Assembly: GCF_014899185.1 (NCBI RefSeq)
Contig: NZ_CP045201.1
Span: forward strand, 163,501-227,500
Reading direction: 5' to 3'
Source of the DNA: Pseudooceanicola spongiae
GTDB taxonomy: Bacteria > Pseudomonadota > Alphaproteobacteria > Rhodobacterales > Rhodobacteraceae
Length of the DNA stretch: 64,000 bases
Part shown: in pieces, positions 52,195 through 60,740 of the stretch
Position numbering within the stretch: the stretch's first letter is position 1
Layout of the letters: each line of letters starts with the position of its first letter
Translations under genes and position numbers: made by a program
Notes under the pieces: model-generated
Databases searched by the model: none
What the model was told of the DNA's origin: nothing
The model's input: only the letters and a program-made list of their open reading frames with translations

Positions 52195-52788
52195 TCAGGT
52201 CGGGCGGTGGTCGGAGCGCGGGGCCGCCCTGAGCCAGAGGCCGAGGCCGAGGGTGACCGCCCCGGCAGCGAGTGTGCCGCTGAAGTTCGCGGCGAGGCTG
52301 GCGACGGCCTCGATCTGGCCGGAGAAGGTATAGCCGAGGCCGAGGTAGAGCGTGATCCAGACGGCCTCGCCCGCGATGTCCCAGAGGGTGAAGCGCAGCC
52401 AGGCCATGCCCGCCGCCCCGGTGACGAGGTTCATGTAGGGGCCGAGCGGGCTGAACAGCCAGCGGCTGAGAAAGACGGCGCTACCGCCATGGGCGTCGGC
52501 GAGGTGGCGCGCGCGCACGATCAGGGCGGCGGGGGAGCCGCGCAGCCGGTCGAGATGGCGCGAGCCGGCCCGCCCCATGCCATAGCCGAGCTGATCGCCG
52601 AGCACCGCCCCCAGCAGCGCAAGGGCGGCGGTGGTCGTCAGGGGCAGGTCGCCCGTGGCCATGAAGGCCCCGGCGGTGAGCATGATCAGCGACGAGGGAA
52701 TCGGCACCGCAAGGCAGCTGAGGAAGGTCGACAGCGCCACGACATAGAGGCCATAGGTCGGCACCAGTCGCAGCAGCGTCTCGATCAT
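52195..52788 (-). CDS. DedA family membrane protein
   Basis: A 197-aa DedA/SNARE-associated-type protein with several membrane segments. Conserved blocks are PIPSSLIMLTAGAFMATGDLP, LGAVLGDQLGYGMGRAG, FLSRWLFSPLGPYMNLVTGAAGM and ITLYLGLGYTFS, with the conserved acidic and Arg residues of the family. DedA proteins act as undecaprenyl-phosphate or phospholipid flippases. It starts within the stop of the gene upstream (ATGA). Confidence 0.88.
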   Translation of the reverse strand: MIETLLRLVPTYGLYVVALSTFLSCLAVPIPSSLIMLTAGAFMATGDLPLTTTAALALLGAVLGDQLGYGMGRAGSRHLDRLRGSPAALIVRARHLADAHGGSAVFLSRWLFSPLGPYMNLVTGAAGMAWLRFTLWDIAGEAVWITLYLGLGYTFSGQIEAVASLAANFSGTLAAGAVTLGLGLWLRAAPRSDHRPT

Positions 52789-53141
52789 CGCTCGGCCCCG
52801 GTGTTGCGCCGCTGCGCGGCGATGGCGTCTTCGATCATCCGGGTCAGGGTGGGCAGGGGGATGCCGGTGCGTTGGGAGACCTGCTCCAGCGTCTGACGTT
52901 GGCCGGGGTGCAGCACCTCGCCGAGCGAGTCGAACAGCGCCTCGCGCGGGATATCCCACGATCGGGCGATGTAGCCGGGGGTCATCCAGCTCTGCACGCT
53001 CTGATCGCGGTGGCTCGGGTCGGCCCAGTAGATCGTGAAGAACACCATGCGGCTGGCAAAGACCAGCGTGACGGCCAGAGCCACCACAAAGGCGCTGAGC
53101 AAACGGGGGTGGCTGTGCCAGGCGCGCGCGAGCCGCCTCAT
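52785..53141 (-). CDS. Uncharacterised membrane-anchored protein upstream of DedA gene
   Basis: A 118-aa protein with one membrane span (LLSAFVVALAVTLVFASRMVFFTIY, about 13-38) followed by a periplasmic or cytosolic part: MTPGYIARSWDIPREALFDSLG and a second helical block QTLEQVSQRTGIPLPTLTRMIEDAI that resembles a small helix-turn-helix. It overlaps the DedA gene by four bases, so they are probably one unit. No family name can be given; a regulator or partner of DedA is only inference. Confidence 0.7.
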   Translation of the reverse strand: MRRLARAWHSHPRLLSAFVVALAVTLVFASRMVFFTIYWADPSHRDQSVQSWMTPGYIARSWDIPREALFDSLGEVLHPGQRQTLEQVSQRTGIPLPTLTRMIEDAIAAQRRNTGAER

Positions 53142-53288
53142 GTCAGGGAAGGGGGGTAGAGAGGCCGGTCGGGACTGTGCATGGCGCGAGAGTATACCGG
53201 GCGGCTGCGCCACGCCATGTGGCAAAGGCGCGAAAGGGCGCACGGCGCGGGGTGATGCATAAGCCTATGATATCGGGGAGATATTTGA

Positions 53289-53363
53289 TGGTGCCGCAGG
53301 GGAGGATTGAACTCCCGACCTCGTCATTACCAATGACGCGCTCTACCACTGAGCTACTGCGGC
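53289..53363 (-). tRNA. tRNA-Thr (GGT)
   Basis: Read on the minus strand: acceptor GCCGCAG/CTGCGGC, D-arm GCTCAGTGGTAGAGC, anticodon stem CGTCA-TTGGTAA-TGACG with anticodon GGT, T-arm GGGAG-TTCAATC-CTCCC, and an encoded CCA. Length is 75 bases. Confidence 0.95.
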
Positions 53364-53414
53364 GCCGTTTGCCGGGGCGTCTGCTTGCGCGTCTTCCCCT
53401 GTGCCGTGGGCGGC

Positions 53415-53443
53415 TGATTAGACGCAATCCGCGGGGGGTGCAA
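53415..53443 (-). promoter_or_regulatory. Promoter of tRNA-Thr
   Basis: Minus-strand TTGCAC (53438-53443), 17-bp spacer, TAATCA (53415-53420), 51 bases upstream of the tRNA 5' end. Confidence 0.5.
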
Positions 53444-53486
53444 GCATAAACTGGACGGTTTTTCAGCCGTGCTTTACAGAAGGCGC

Positions 53487-53684
53487 ATGACAGACAAACC
53501 AGTTAAGGCAAAAGGCGCGAAAACGCGGGATGACAGGCTGAAAGCGGCGCTGAAGGCAAACCTGGCCCGGCGCAAGGCACAGGCCCGCGCCAGAAGCACG
53601 CCAAATGACACGCCCGGCGGGACAGATGAGGCTGGCGCACTAGATGACAGCCTCGCGCCCCCTAATGAAAAGAATGAGGACTGA
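53487..53684 (+). CDS. Small charged protein upstream of murA
   Basis: A 65-aa hydrophilic protein: MTDKPVKAKGAKTRDDRLKA, then a Lys/Arg/Ala-rich helix, then an acidic tail (DDSLAPPNEKNED). It starts at 53487 and its stop is six bases before murA. Small proteins of this kind precede murA in other Rhodobacteraceae as I recall, so it is probably real. The function is unknown. Confidence 0.7.
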   Translation: MTDKPVKAKGAKTRDDRLKAALKANLARRKAQARARSTPNDTPGGTDEAGALDDSLAPPNEKNED

Positions 53685-53690
53685 GAGCAG

Positions 53691-54962
53691 ATGGATTCGA
53701 TACTGGTGACGGGCAACGGCCCTCTGAACGGGCAGATCCCGATCGCAGGGGCGAAGAACGCCTGCCTGACGCTGATGCCCGCGACTCTGCTGAGCGAGGA
53801 GCCGCTGACACTGACCAATGCGCCGCGCCTCAGCGATATTCGCACGATGACGGCCCTGTTGCAGTCGCTGGGGGCCGAAGTGACCAGCCTGCAGGGCGGC
53901 AAGGTGCTGGCGATGTCGAGCCATGACATCAACAACCACAAGGCCGACTACGAGATCGTGCGCAAGATGCGCGCCTCGATTCTGGTGCTGGGGCCGATGC
54001 TGGCGCGCGATGGTCATGCAGTGGTGTCGCTGCCCGGTGGCTGCGCCATTGGGGCGCGCCCGGTCGATCTGCACCTGAAGGCGCTGGAGGCTCTTGGGGC
54101 CGAGCTGGAGCTGAAAGAGGGCTATGTGCATGCAAAAGCGCCCGGCGGGCTGAAGGGCGGCACCTTCGAGTTTCCCATCGTGTCGGTCGGCGCGACAGAG
54201 AACGCGCTGATGGCGGCGACGCTGGCCAAGGGCACCACGGTGCTGAAGAACGCCGCGCGCGAGCCCGAGATTGTTGACCTTGCGCAATGTCTGCGCCGCA
54301 TGGGCGCGCAGATCGATGGCGAGGGGACGTCCACGATCACCATTCAGGGCGTCGATCGGCTGGGCGGCGCGACTCACCCGGTTGTCACCGACCGGATCGA
54401 GCTGGGCACCTATATGCTGGCCCCGGCGTTCTGCGGTGGCCGGGTTGAGCTGCTGGGCGGCAAGCGGTCTCTGCTGGAGGCCTTCTGTCAGAAGCTGGAG
54501 CAAACCGGCGTCACCATCGAGGAGACCGAGAAGGGTCTTCTGGTCAGCCGGGCCGAGGGCGTTCGAGTGCAGGCGGTGGATGTGACCACCGAACCTTTCC
54601 CCGGTTTCCCGACCGATCTGCAGGCGCAGATGATGGCGCTGCTCTGCACGGCCGAGGGGACGTCGGTGCTGGAAGAGAAGATCTTCGAGAATCGCTTCAT
54701 GCATGCGCCGGAACTGATTCGCATGGGCGCGAAGATCGACGTGCACGGTGGCCATGCCACGGTGACGGGTGTTGATCGTCTGAAGGGCGCGCCGGTGATG
54801 GCGACGGATCTGCGGGCCTCGGTCAGTCTGATCCTGGCCGGGTTGGCGGCGGAGGGCGAAACGGTGGTTAGCCGGGTCTATCACCTCGACCGCGGGTATG
54901 AGAGGGTTGAAGAGAAACTCTCCGCCTGTGGCGCAAAGATTGAACGGATTGCTTCGACATGA
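53691..54962 (+). CDS. murA: UDP-N-acetylglucosamine 1-carboxyvinyltransferase
   Basis: First committed step of peptidoglycan synthesis: enolpyruvyl transfer from PEP to UDP-GlcNAc in the cytosol. The 423 aa match the family. Substrate-binding [17 protein letters not shown] at the N-terminus, the active Cys in [17 protein letters not shown] (about residue 118, the fosfomycin target), and [18 protein letters not shown] and [17 protein letters not shown] in the second domain. It overlaps the DUF2948 gene by four bases. Confidence 0.96.
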   Translation: MDSILVTGNGPLNGQIPIAGAKNACLTLMPATLLSEEPLTLTNAPRLSDIRTMTALLQSLGAEVTSLQGGKVLAMSSHDINNHKADYEIVRKMRASILVLGPMLARDGHAVVSLPGGCAIGARPVDLHLKALEALGAELELKEGYVHAKAPGGLKGGTFEFPIVSVGATENALMAATLAKGTTVLKNAAREPEIVDLAQCLRRMGAQIDGEGTSTITIQGVDRLGGATHPVVTDRIELGTYMLAPAFCGGRVELLGGKRSLLEAFCQKLEQTGVTIEETEKGLLVSRAEGVRVQAVDVTTEPFPGFPTDLQAQMMALLCTAEGTSVLEEKIFENRFMHAPELIRMGAKIDVHGGHATVTGVDRLKGAPVMATDLRASVSLILAGLAAEGETVVSRVYHLDRGYERVEEKLSACGAKIERIAST

Positions 54963-55423
54963 GTGAAGATGCACGGTTTGAAGATGGCCGCGAGGCACCG
55001 CTGAACCTCGGCGCGTTCGAGGCGGACGACCTCGGGGTGATTTCGGCGCTGGTGCAGGACGCGGTGTTTCCGGCAACGGAGATGCGGTTTGCCAAAAGCG
55101 ACAGGCGCTTTGCGCTGCTGCTGAACCGGTTCCGCTGGGAAAACGGCGCGCAGCTGGAAGCCGAGCGGGTGCAATCGGTGCTGTCGTTCGAGACCGTGCA
55201 GAGCGTTGCCTCGCAAGGGGTCAGCCGGGCCGACAAGGACACGGTGCTGTCGGTGCTGGCGGTCGAGTTCGTGCCCGGCGATGCGCCAAGTGGTCAGGTG
55301 CTGATCACGCTGGCGGGGGACGGCGCGATCCGTCTGCAGGTCGAGGCGCTTGAGGTCGTGCTGCGCGACGTGACGCGGCCCTACCGCGCGCCCTCGGGCA
55401 AGGTGCCGGATCACGGTGCCTGA
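54959..55423 (+). CDS. DUF2948 family protein
   Basis: A 154-aa protein of DUF2948 (alphaproteobacterial): [47 protein letters not shown], then [11 protein letters not shown] and [19 protein letters not shown]. It lies between murA and hisD, its usual place in this order of bacteria, and overlaps murA by four bases. The function is unknown. Confidence 0.88.
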   Translation: MSEDARFEDGREAPLNLGAFEADDLGVISALVQDAVFPATEMRFAKSDRRFALLLNRFRWENGAQLEAERVQSVLSFETVQSVASQGVSRADKDTVLSVLAVEFVPGDAPSGQVLITLAGDGAIRLQVEALEVVLRDVTRPYRAPSGKVPDHGA

Positions 55424-55541
55424 ATAGATGCGGGGTGGCGGGGCAGGGTCCTCGCCATCCTTGCACGCCGCGTCGCGCCAAGGGGTGCTTGAGGCGGGGC
55501 GGACATCGGTCTAATGAGGTCGCGCACCTCTGGAGGGTTCG

Positions 55542-56846
55542 ATGCCGCAATTTCTGTCCATATCCGATGCCGATTTTGAAAGCCGTTTCACCGCTCTGCT
55601 GAGTGCAAAGCGCGAGGACAGCCCCGACGTCGATGACGTGGTGGCGGGCATTATCCGGGACGTGCGTGCGCGCGGCGACGCCGCCGTGATCGAGCTGACC
55701 ACCAAGTTCGACCGCATGGAGCTGACGCCCGAGACACTGCGATTCTCCGAAGCCGAGATTGACGCCCATTGCGCGGCGGTGCCGGCGGCTGAGCGTCAGG
55801 CGCTGGAACTGGCCGCCGAACGCATCCGGGCCTATCACGTCCGACAGGTGCCGCAGGATGCCTTCTGGACCGATCCCGATGGCGCTTCACTCGGCTGGAG
55901 GTGGTCGGCGGTGTCGGCGGCGGGGCTCTATGTGCCCGGCGGTCTGGCGTCCTATCCCTCCTCCGTGCTGATGAACGCGATTCCGGCCAAGGTGGCGGGG
56001 GTAGAGCGGTTGGCGATCTGCGTGCCGACGCCTGATGGCAAGGCCAACCCCTTGGTCTTGCTGGCGGCGCGGCTGTCTGGCGTTGACGAGGTTTACCGCA
56101 TCGGCGGCGCGCAGGCGATTGCCGCGCTGGCCTATGGCACCGAGAGCATCGCGCCGGTCGACAAGATCACCGGGCCGGGCAATGCCTTTGTGGCGGCGGC
56201 GAAACGGCGGGTTTTCGGCAAGGTCGGTATCGACATGATCGCGGGACCGTCCGAGATTCTGGTGATTGCCGACGGCGACAACGATCCCGACTGGCTGGCG
56301 TTGGATCTGCTGAGCCAGGCCGAGCATGACGAGAGCGCGCAGTCGATCCTGATCACCGACAGTCCCGAGCTGGCGAGCGCCGTGACCGAGGCGGTCGAAA
56401 AACGCCTTGAGACGCTGGAGCGGCGGGTGATTGCCGGGGCCAGCTGGCGCGACTTTGGCGCGGTGATCATCGTCGATGACATGGATCAGGCGGCGGCTCT
56501 GTCGAACCGGATCGCGCCCGAGCACCTTGAGCTCTGCGTCGCCGACCCGCAGGCGCTGTCGGAGAAATGCATCCACGCCGGGGCGATCTTCCTTGGCGCC
56601 TGGACGCCCGAGGCGATCGGCGACTACGTTGGCGGGCCGAACCACGTGCTGCCCACGGCGCGCTCGGCGCGGTTCTCCTCTGGTCTGTCGGTGATGGATT
56701 TCATCAAGCGCACGACGCTGGCACAGATGACCCCGGCGGCGCTGGCGGCGATTGGCCCGGCGGCCGAAACGCTGGCCACCTCGGAAAGCCTTGAGGCGCA
56801 TGGACTTTCGGTGCGCGCAAGATTGGATCGCCTGAACCGGCACTGA
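55542..56846 (+). CDS. hisD: Histidinol dehydrogenase
   Basis: Last two steps of histidine synthesis: histidinol to histidine with two NAD. The 434 aa carry the zinc and base residues: PGGLASYPSSVLMNAIPAKVAGV, AYGTESIAPVDKITGPGNAFVAAAKR, LSQAEHDESAQSILIT (catalytic region with Glu and His), APEHLELCVADP and YVGGPNHVLPTARSARF. The start at 55542 follows GGAGG. 118 bp separate it from DUF2948. Confidence 0.95.
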   Translation: MPQFLSISDADFESRFTALLSAKREDSPDVDDVVAGIIRDVRARGDAAVIELTTKFDRMELTPETLRFSEAEIDAHCAAVPAAERQALELAAERIRAYHVRQVPQDAFWTDPDGASLGWRWSAVSAAGLYVPGGLASYPSSVLMNAIPAKVAGVERLAICVPTPDGKANPLVLLAARLSGVDEVYRIGGAQAIAALAYGTESIAPVDKITGPGNAFVAAAKRRVFGKVGIDMIAGPSEILVIADGDNDPDWLALDLLSQAEHDESAQSILITDSPELASAVTEAVEKRLETLERRVIAGASWRDFGAVIIVDDMDQAAALSNRIAPEHLELCVADPQALSEKCIHAGAIFLGAWTPEAIGDYVGGPNHVLPTARSARFSSGLSVMDFIKRTTLAQMTPAALAAIGPAAETLATSESLEAHGLSVRARLDRLNRH

Positions 56847-56966
56847 GCCCTTGCTCCGCAACCTGCCACGATATTAACCTGACGTTAAGATTTTGTGGCG
56901 TTTTTCTGCGTTGCAGCATAATATGTGGGGCGAGGTGAGACTCGCCTGCAGCCTGAAGGGGATCCG

Positions 56967-57452
56967 ATGCTTATGTCGCGGATTACGCATATCGAACTGG
57001 ACGACCGCAACTTGCCGGCTCCGACCCCGGAGATCGAGCAGGAAAGACGTGTCGCCATCTTTGATCTGATGGAAGAAAATTCGTTTTCTCTGCCCAAACG
57101 GGATGATCGCGTGGCCCCCGACGGCCCCTACAAGGTGGGCCTGTCGATCCGCGAAAAACGGCTGGTCTTTGATATCCGCACCGAAGCCGGAGACGAGGCG
57201 GCGCAGTTTCTGCTGTCGCTCGGGCCGTTCCGGCAGGTGGTGAAGGATTATTTTGCGATCTGCAAAAGCTACTTCGATGCGGTGAAGAATTTACCGCCCT
57301 CGCAGATCGAGACCATCGACATGGCCCGGCGGGGCATCCATGATGAGGGTGCGCGCATCCTTGTTGAACGACTCGAAGGCAAAGCCATCGTAGACCACGA
57401 CACTGCGCGTCGTCTGTTTACGCTCGTATGCGTGTTGCACTTCGGAGGCTAA
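56967..57452 (+). CDS. UPF0262 family protein
   Basis: A 161-aa protein of UPF0262, nearly always downstream of hisD in this order. Conserved blocks are MSRITHIELDDRNLPAPTPEIEQERRVAIFDLMEENSF, LSIREKRLVFDI, FRQVVKDYFAICKSYFDAVK and a final LFTLVCVLHFGG. I chose the ATG at 56967 after AAGGGGA; the ATG at 56973 is also possible. It is probably cytosolic; the function is unknown. Confidence 0.9.
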   Translation: MLMSRITHIELDDRNLPAPTPEIEQERRVAIFDLMEENSFSLPKRDDRVAPDGPYKVGLSIREKRLVFDIRTEAGDEAAQFLLSLGPFRQVVKDYFAICKSYFDAVKNLPPSQIETIDMARRGIHDEGARILVERLEGKAIVDHDTARRLFTLVCVLHFGG

Positions 57453-57459
57453 GTCTGTT

Positions 57460-57921
57460 TTGACAGCGGAACGTCCGCAATCGGTGTTGTTCTGCTGCGA
57501 TCACAACGCGGTGCGCTCGCCCATGGCCGAGGGCTTCATGAAGAAGTTCTACGGTGCCGAGACCTACGTGCAGTCCGTCGGCGTCCATAACGATCTGGAG
57601 ATCGACGGGTTCGCCATCGCCGTCTGCGCCGAGATGGGCGTCGGGCTGGCGCGGCATCGTTCGCGCAGTTTCGAGGAAATGCAGCAGTGGGGCGATGACC
57701 TCAGCAGCTTCGATCTGGTGGTGGCGCTGTCGCCGGCCAGTCAACGCTCGGCACTGGAGCTGACGCGGTTTTTCCATCTGACCGTAGAATACTGGCCGAT
57801 CATGGACCCCACCGGCATTGGCGAAACGCGGGATCAGAAGCTGAATTCCTACCGCCAGAGCCGTGACCAGATCATTAGCCGCCTGCAGCAACGCTTTGGC
57901 GCACCGCGCACTGATCTCTGA
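57460..57921 (+). CDS. Low-molecular-weight phosphatase family protein
   Basis: A 153-aa protein of the low-molecular-weight tyrosine phosphatase family. The P-loop reads FCCDHNAVRSPMAEG; the family consensus is C-x-G-N-x-C-R-S, so the first Gly is His and the second Cys is Val. The general-acid Asp is in PIMDPTG. The TTG start at 57460 has GGAGG upstream, 7 bases after the UPF0262 stop. Conserved neighbour of hisD and infA in related genomes. The substrate is unknown. Confidence 0.83.
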   Translation: MTAERPQSVLFCCDHNAVRSPMAEGFMKKFYGAETYVQSVGVHNDLEIDGFAIAVCAEMGVGLARHRSRSFEEMQQWGDDLSSFDLVVALSPASQRSALELTRFFHLTVEYWPIMDPTGIGETRDQKLNSYRQSRDQIISRLQQRFGAPRTDL

Positions 57922-57939
57922 CATCCCGAAGGATTTCCC

Positions 57940-58338
57940 ATGACCGATACCATTCAGCGCTATTTCGCGGCTTTCAATGCAGGCGATACGCCCGCCATGC
58001 TGGCCTGTGTCTCTGACGAGGTGGCGCATCACGTCAATGAGGGCAATATTCGCCGCGGCAAGGCGCAGTTTGCCGATTTCTGTGCCCATATGAGCCGCTG
58101 CTACCGCGAAGAGCTGACCGATATGGTGGTGTTCAGCGCAGAAGGCGGGCGGCGCGGGGCGGCGGAATATATCGTCAACGGCACCTATTTGGAGAGCGAC
58201 TCCGGGCTGCCGGAGGCGCGGGGCCAGACCTATCGTTTGCCTGCGGGGTCGTTCTTTGACCTAGACGAGGATGGGCTGATCAGCCGGGTGACGACCTATT
58301 ACAACCTGGCGGATTGGGTGGCGCAGGTCTCGGCCTGA
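57940..58338 (+). CDS. NTF2-like (SnoaL/ketosteroid isomerase type) protein
   Basis: A 132-aa NTF2-fold protein: QRYFAAFNAGDTPAMLACVSDEVAHHVNEGNIRRGKAQFADFCAHM, then ELTDMVVFSAEGGRRGAAEYIVNGTYLESD. The fold is used in isomerases, dehydratases and small binding proteins. Its stop overlaps the next gene (TGATG), so it is coupled to the GNAT gene. Together with the GNAT and nitrilase genes it interrupts the usual phosphatase-infA order. The function is unknown. Confidence 0.82.
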   Translation: MTDTIQRYFAAFNAGDTPAMLACVSDEVAHHVNEGNIRRGKAQFADFCAHMSRCYREELTDMVVFSAEGGRRGAAEYIVNGTYLESDSGLPEARGQTYRLPAGSFFDLDEDGLISRVTTYYNLADWVAQVSA

Positions 58339-58916
58339 TGCGGGTTGAGGTGCTGACGGGCGCGGGCCTCAGGGACGCGCTGGAGGATGTGGCGCGGCTG
58401 CGAATCGAGGTGTTTCGTGACTGGCCGTATCTTTATGACGGCGATGTTTCTTATGAGCTGAGCTATCTCGACGCCTATCTCGCGCCAAGCGCGGTGGTGG
58501 TCGCGGCCTTTGACGGGCCGCGAATCGTCGGGGTGGCGACAGGTATGGCGATGGAGGCGCATGCGGATGATTTCGCCGCTGCCTTTGCCACGCGGACCGA
58601 GCCGCTGGAGGATATCTTCTACTGTGCCGAATCGGTCCTGTTGCCAGAGTATCGCGGGCAGGGCCTTGGCCACGCCTTTTTCGACGCACGAGAGGCGCAT
58701 GCCCGTGCCCTCGGGCGCAGCTATAGTGCGTTTTGCGGCGTGATCCGGCCTGAGGACCATCCGATGCGGCCTGAGGCCGCGCGCTCCTTGGCGGCGTTCT
58801 GGGCGAAGCGTGGGTATGCGCCATTGCCCGGTGTGATTGCGCAGTTTCAGTGGAAAGACATTGGCGCGGTTGAACAATCCCCCCATGATCTGCAATTCTG
58901 GATGAAGGCGCTGTAA
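58338..58916 (+). CDS. GNAT family N-acetyltransferase
   Basis: A 192-aa acetyltransferase. The acetyl-CoA loop is LPEYRGQGLGHAFFDAREAHA (R/Q-x-x-G-x-G/A pattern), with VARLRIEVFRDWPYLYDGD in the N-terminus and SAFCGVIRPEDHP near the C-terminal strand. It starts at 58338 inside the stop of the preceding gene. It is followed 21 bases later by the nitrilase gene; in some bacteria GNAT and nitrilase domains of this kind are fused in one protein. Confidence 0.83.
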   Translation: MRVEVLTGAGLRDALEDVARLRIEVFRDWPYLYDGDVSYELSYLDAYLAPSAVVVAAFDGPRIVGVATGMAMEAHADDFAAAFATRTEPLEDIFYCAESVLLPEYRGQGLGHAFFDAREAHARALGRSYSAFCGVIRPEDHPMRPEAARSLAAFWAKRGYAPLPGVIAQFQWKDIGAVEQSPHDLQFWMKAL

Positions 58917-58937
58917 GCTGCGCTTTGAGGAGAGATG

Positions 58938-59813
58938 ATGAAAATTGCCACCGCCGCCTATCCGCTGACCTGGTTCGATGACTGGGCCGCCTATGAGAGC
59001 AAGCTGAGCACCTGGGTGGCCGAGGCCGCAGGGCAGGGGGCGACGCTGCTGGTGTTTCCCGAATACGGCGCGATGGAACTGGCCTCGCTCGCCGGGGCAG
59101 AGGTGTGCCGCGATCTGCAGAAGGCGTCGCAGGCGATTTCGGATCTGATGGGGCAGGTGGGGGCGCTGCATCTGGCGCTGGCGGCCGAGCATGGCGTGCA
59201 TATCCTCGGAGCATCGGCCCCTGTGGTGCTGGAGGACAAGCGCATCGTCAACCGTGCCGCGCTCTATACGCCGACGGGGCAGGCGGGGTTTCAGGACAAG
59301 CAGATCATGACCCTGTGGGAGCGCACCCCCTGGGGCGTCGAGGGGCTGGCGCCGCTGAAGATCTTCGACACGGCGATCGGCAAGATCGCCATCAACATCT
59401 GCTATGACAGTGAATACCCCTTGCTGGCGCGCGCGCAGCGCGAGGCGGACCTGCTGCTCGTGCCGTCCTGCACCGAGGCGCTTGAGGGCTATTGGCGGGT
59501 GCGCATCGGCGCGATGGCGCGGGCGCTGGAAAATCAGTTCGTCGCGGTCATGTCCTCGACCGTCGGGCCGTGCGACTGGCTGGAGGCGGTGGAGAGCAAT
59601 TGCGGCATGGGTGGCATCTTTGCGCCCCCTGATCGCGGCTTTCCCGGCACAGGTGTGATTGCCGAGGGCACGCTGAACCAGCCCGGCTGGACCTACGGCG
59701 AAGTCGACCTTGCCGACATCAATCGCATCCGAACCAGTGGCAATGTGCGAAACCGGGCCCATTGGAGCGAGCAGGATAGCACGGATACGGTTGAACTTTG
59801 CCCGCTCAAATAG
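58938..59813 (+). CDS. Carbon-nitrogen hydrolase (nitrilase superfamily)
   Basis: A 291-aa hydrolase acting on C-N bonds of nitriles or amides. The catalytic Glu-Lys-Cys triad is visible: LLVFPEYGAMELASL (Glu), GFQDKQIMTLWER (Lys) and INICYDSEYPLLARAQ (Cys). No signal peptide. I preferred the ATG at 58938 over 58935 because of the spacing to GAGGAG. With the GNAT gene beside it, it resembles the two-domain GNAT-nitrilase proteins; the substrate is unknown. Confidence 0.86.
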   Translation: MKIATAAYPLTWFDDWAAYESKLSTWVAEAAGQGATLLVFPEYGAMELASLAGAEVCRDLQKASQAISDLMGQVGALHLALAAEHGVHILGASAPVVLEDKRIVNRAALYTPTGQAGFQDKQIMTLWERTPWGVEGLAPLKIFDTAIGKIAINICYDSEYPLLARAQREADLLLVPSCTEALEGYWRVRIGAMARALENQFVAVMSSTVGPCDWLEAVESNCGMGGIFAPPDRGFPGTGVIAEGTLNQPGWTYGEVDLADINRIRTSGNVRNRAHWSEQDSTDTVELCPLK

Positions 59814-59858
59814 TTTTTTCTTGAATATCCCGCGCGAAAGGCCCATTTAGCCGCCTAT

Positions 59859-59883
59859 CCGCCACGCGTTGGCGGTTTCATTG
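59859..59883 (+). terminator. Hairpin just before infA
   Basis: CCGCCA-CGCGT-TGGCGG followed by TTTCATTGTTTC, ending 15 bases before the infA start. It could be the terminator of the preceding transcript or an attenuator of infA. A weak promoter-like TTGAAT (59821) with CATTTA 17 bp on lies just upstream. Confidence 0.45.
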
Positions 59884-59897
59884 TTTCAGGAGACCAC

Positions 59898-60116
59898 ATG
59901 GCCAAGGAAGATATTCTCGAATTCCCCGGCGTCGTGAAGGAACTCCTGCCCAATGCGACGTTTCGGGTCGAGCTTGAGAATGGCCATGAGATCATCGCAC
60001 ATACGGCAGGCAAGATGCGCAAGAACCGCATCCGTGTTCTCGCAGGCGACAAGGTGCAGGTCGAGATGACCCCCTATGATCTGACCAAGGGTCGGATCAA
60101 CTACCGCTTCAAGTGA
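59898..60116 (+). CDS. infA: Translation initiation factor IF-1
   Basis: A 72-aa single OB-fold protein that binds the 30S A site. The sequence [20 protein letters not shown], then [39 protein letters not shown] is the textbook IF-1. The start has CAGGAGA upstream. It leads the maf-RNase E/G-yacG genes; a 45-base gap separates it from maf. Confidence 0.97.
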   Translation: MAKEDILEFPGVVKELLPNATFRVELENGHEIIAHTAGKMRKNRIRVLAGDKVQVEMTPYDLTKGRINYRFK

Positions 60117-60161
60117 TATCGCGCTGTTGCGCGGTACTGCAAAACTGAGTGAGGACCGGAT

Positions 60162-60740
60162 TTGAAACTTGTCCTCGGATCGGGAAGCCCCCGGCGGCTT
60201 GAGCTTCTGGCTCAGCTGGGGGTGACGCCCGACGATATTCGTCCCCCCGACATTGATGAAACGCCCTATCCGGCCGAGCTGCCGCGCCCCTATTGCGCGC
60301 GCATGGCCCGCGAGAAGGCCGCCGCCGTGGTGGCGCAGCAGGACGAGATTGTCCTGTGCGCCGATACCACGGTCGCGCTTGGCCGTCGTATCCTCGGCAA
60401 GCCTGAGAATGCAGGGCAGGCGGCAGAGTTCCTCTGGGCGCTGTCGGGACGGCGGCACCGGGTGATTACCGCGATCGCCCTGAAATATGGCGAGCGGCTG
60501 TGGCTGCGTGACGTGGTGACCACGGTGCGCATGAAGCAGCTCTCGGATGTCGAAGTGAACGGCTATCTTGCCAGCATGGACTGGCAGGGCAAGGCCGGGG
60601 GCTACGGCATTCAAGGGCCTGCGGGGGCGTTCATCCCCTGGATCTCCGGATCGTTTTCGGCCGTCATGGGCCTGCCGGTGACCGAGACTGCACAATTGCT
60701 GATGGCGGCAGGCTGGCCGCTCTGGAAGGAAGAATCATGA
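60162..60740 (+). CDS. maf: Maf-like nucleotide pyrophosphatase
   Basis: A 192-aa Maf-family enzyme that hydrolyses noncanonical or nucleoside triphosphates. Motifs are [18 protein letters not shown], then [26 protein letters not shown], and [15 protein letters not shown]. The start is TTG at 60162, directly giving the conserved [13 protein letters not shown]-terminus. It overlaps the RNase E/G gene by four bases. Confidence 0.92.
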   Translation: MKLVLGSGSPRRLELLAQLGVTPDDIRPPDIDETPYPAELPRPYCARMAREKAAAVVAQQDEIVLCADTTVALGRRILGKPENAGQAAEFLWALSGRRHRVITAIALKYGERLWLRDVVTTVRMKQLSDVEVNGYLASMDWQGKAGGYGIQGPAGAFIPWISGSFSAVMGLPVTETAQLLMAAGWPLWKEES

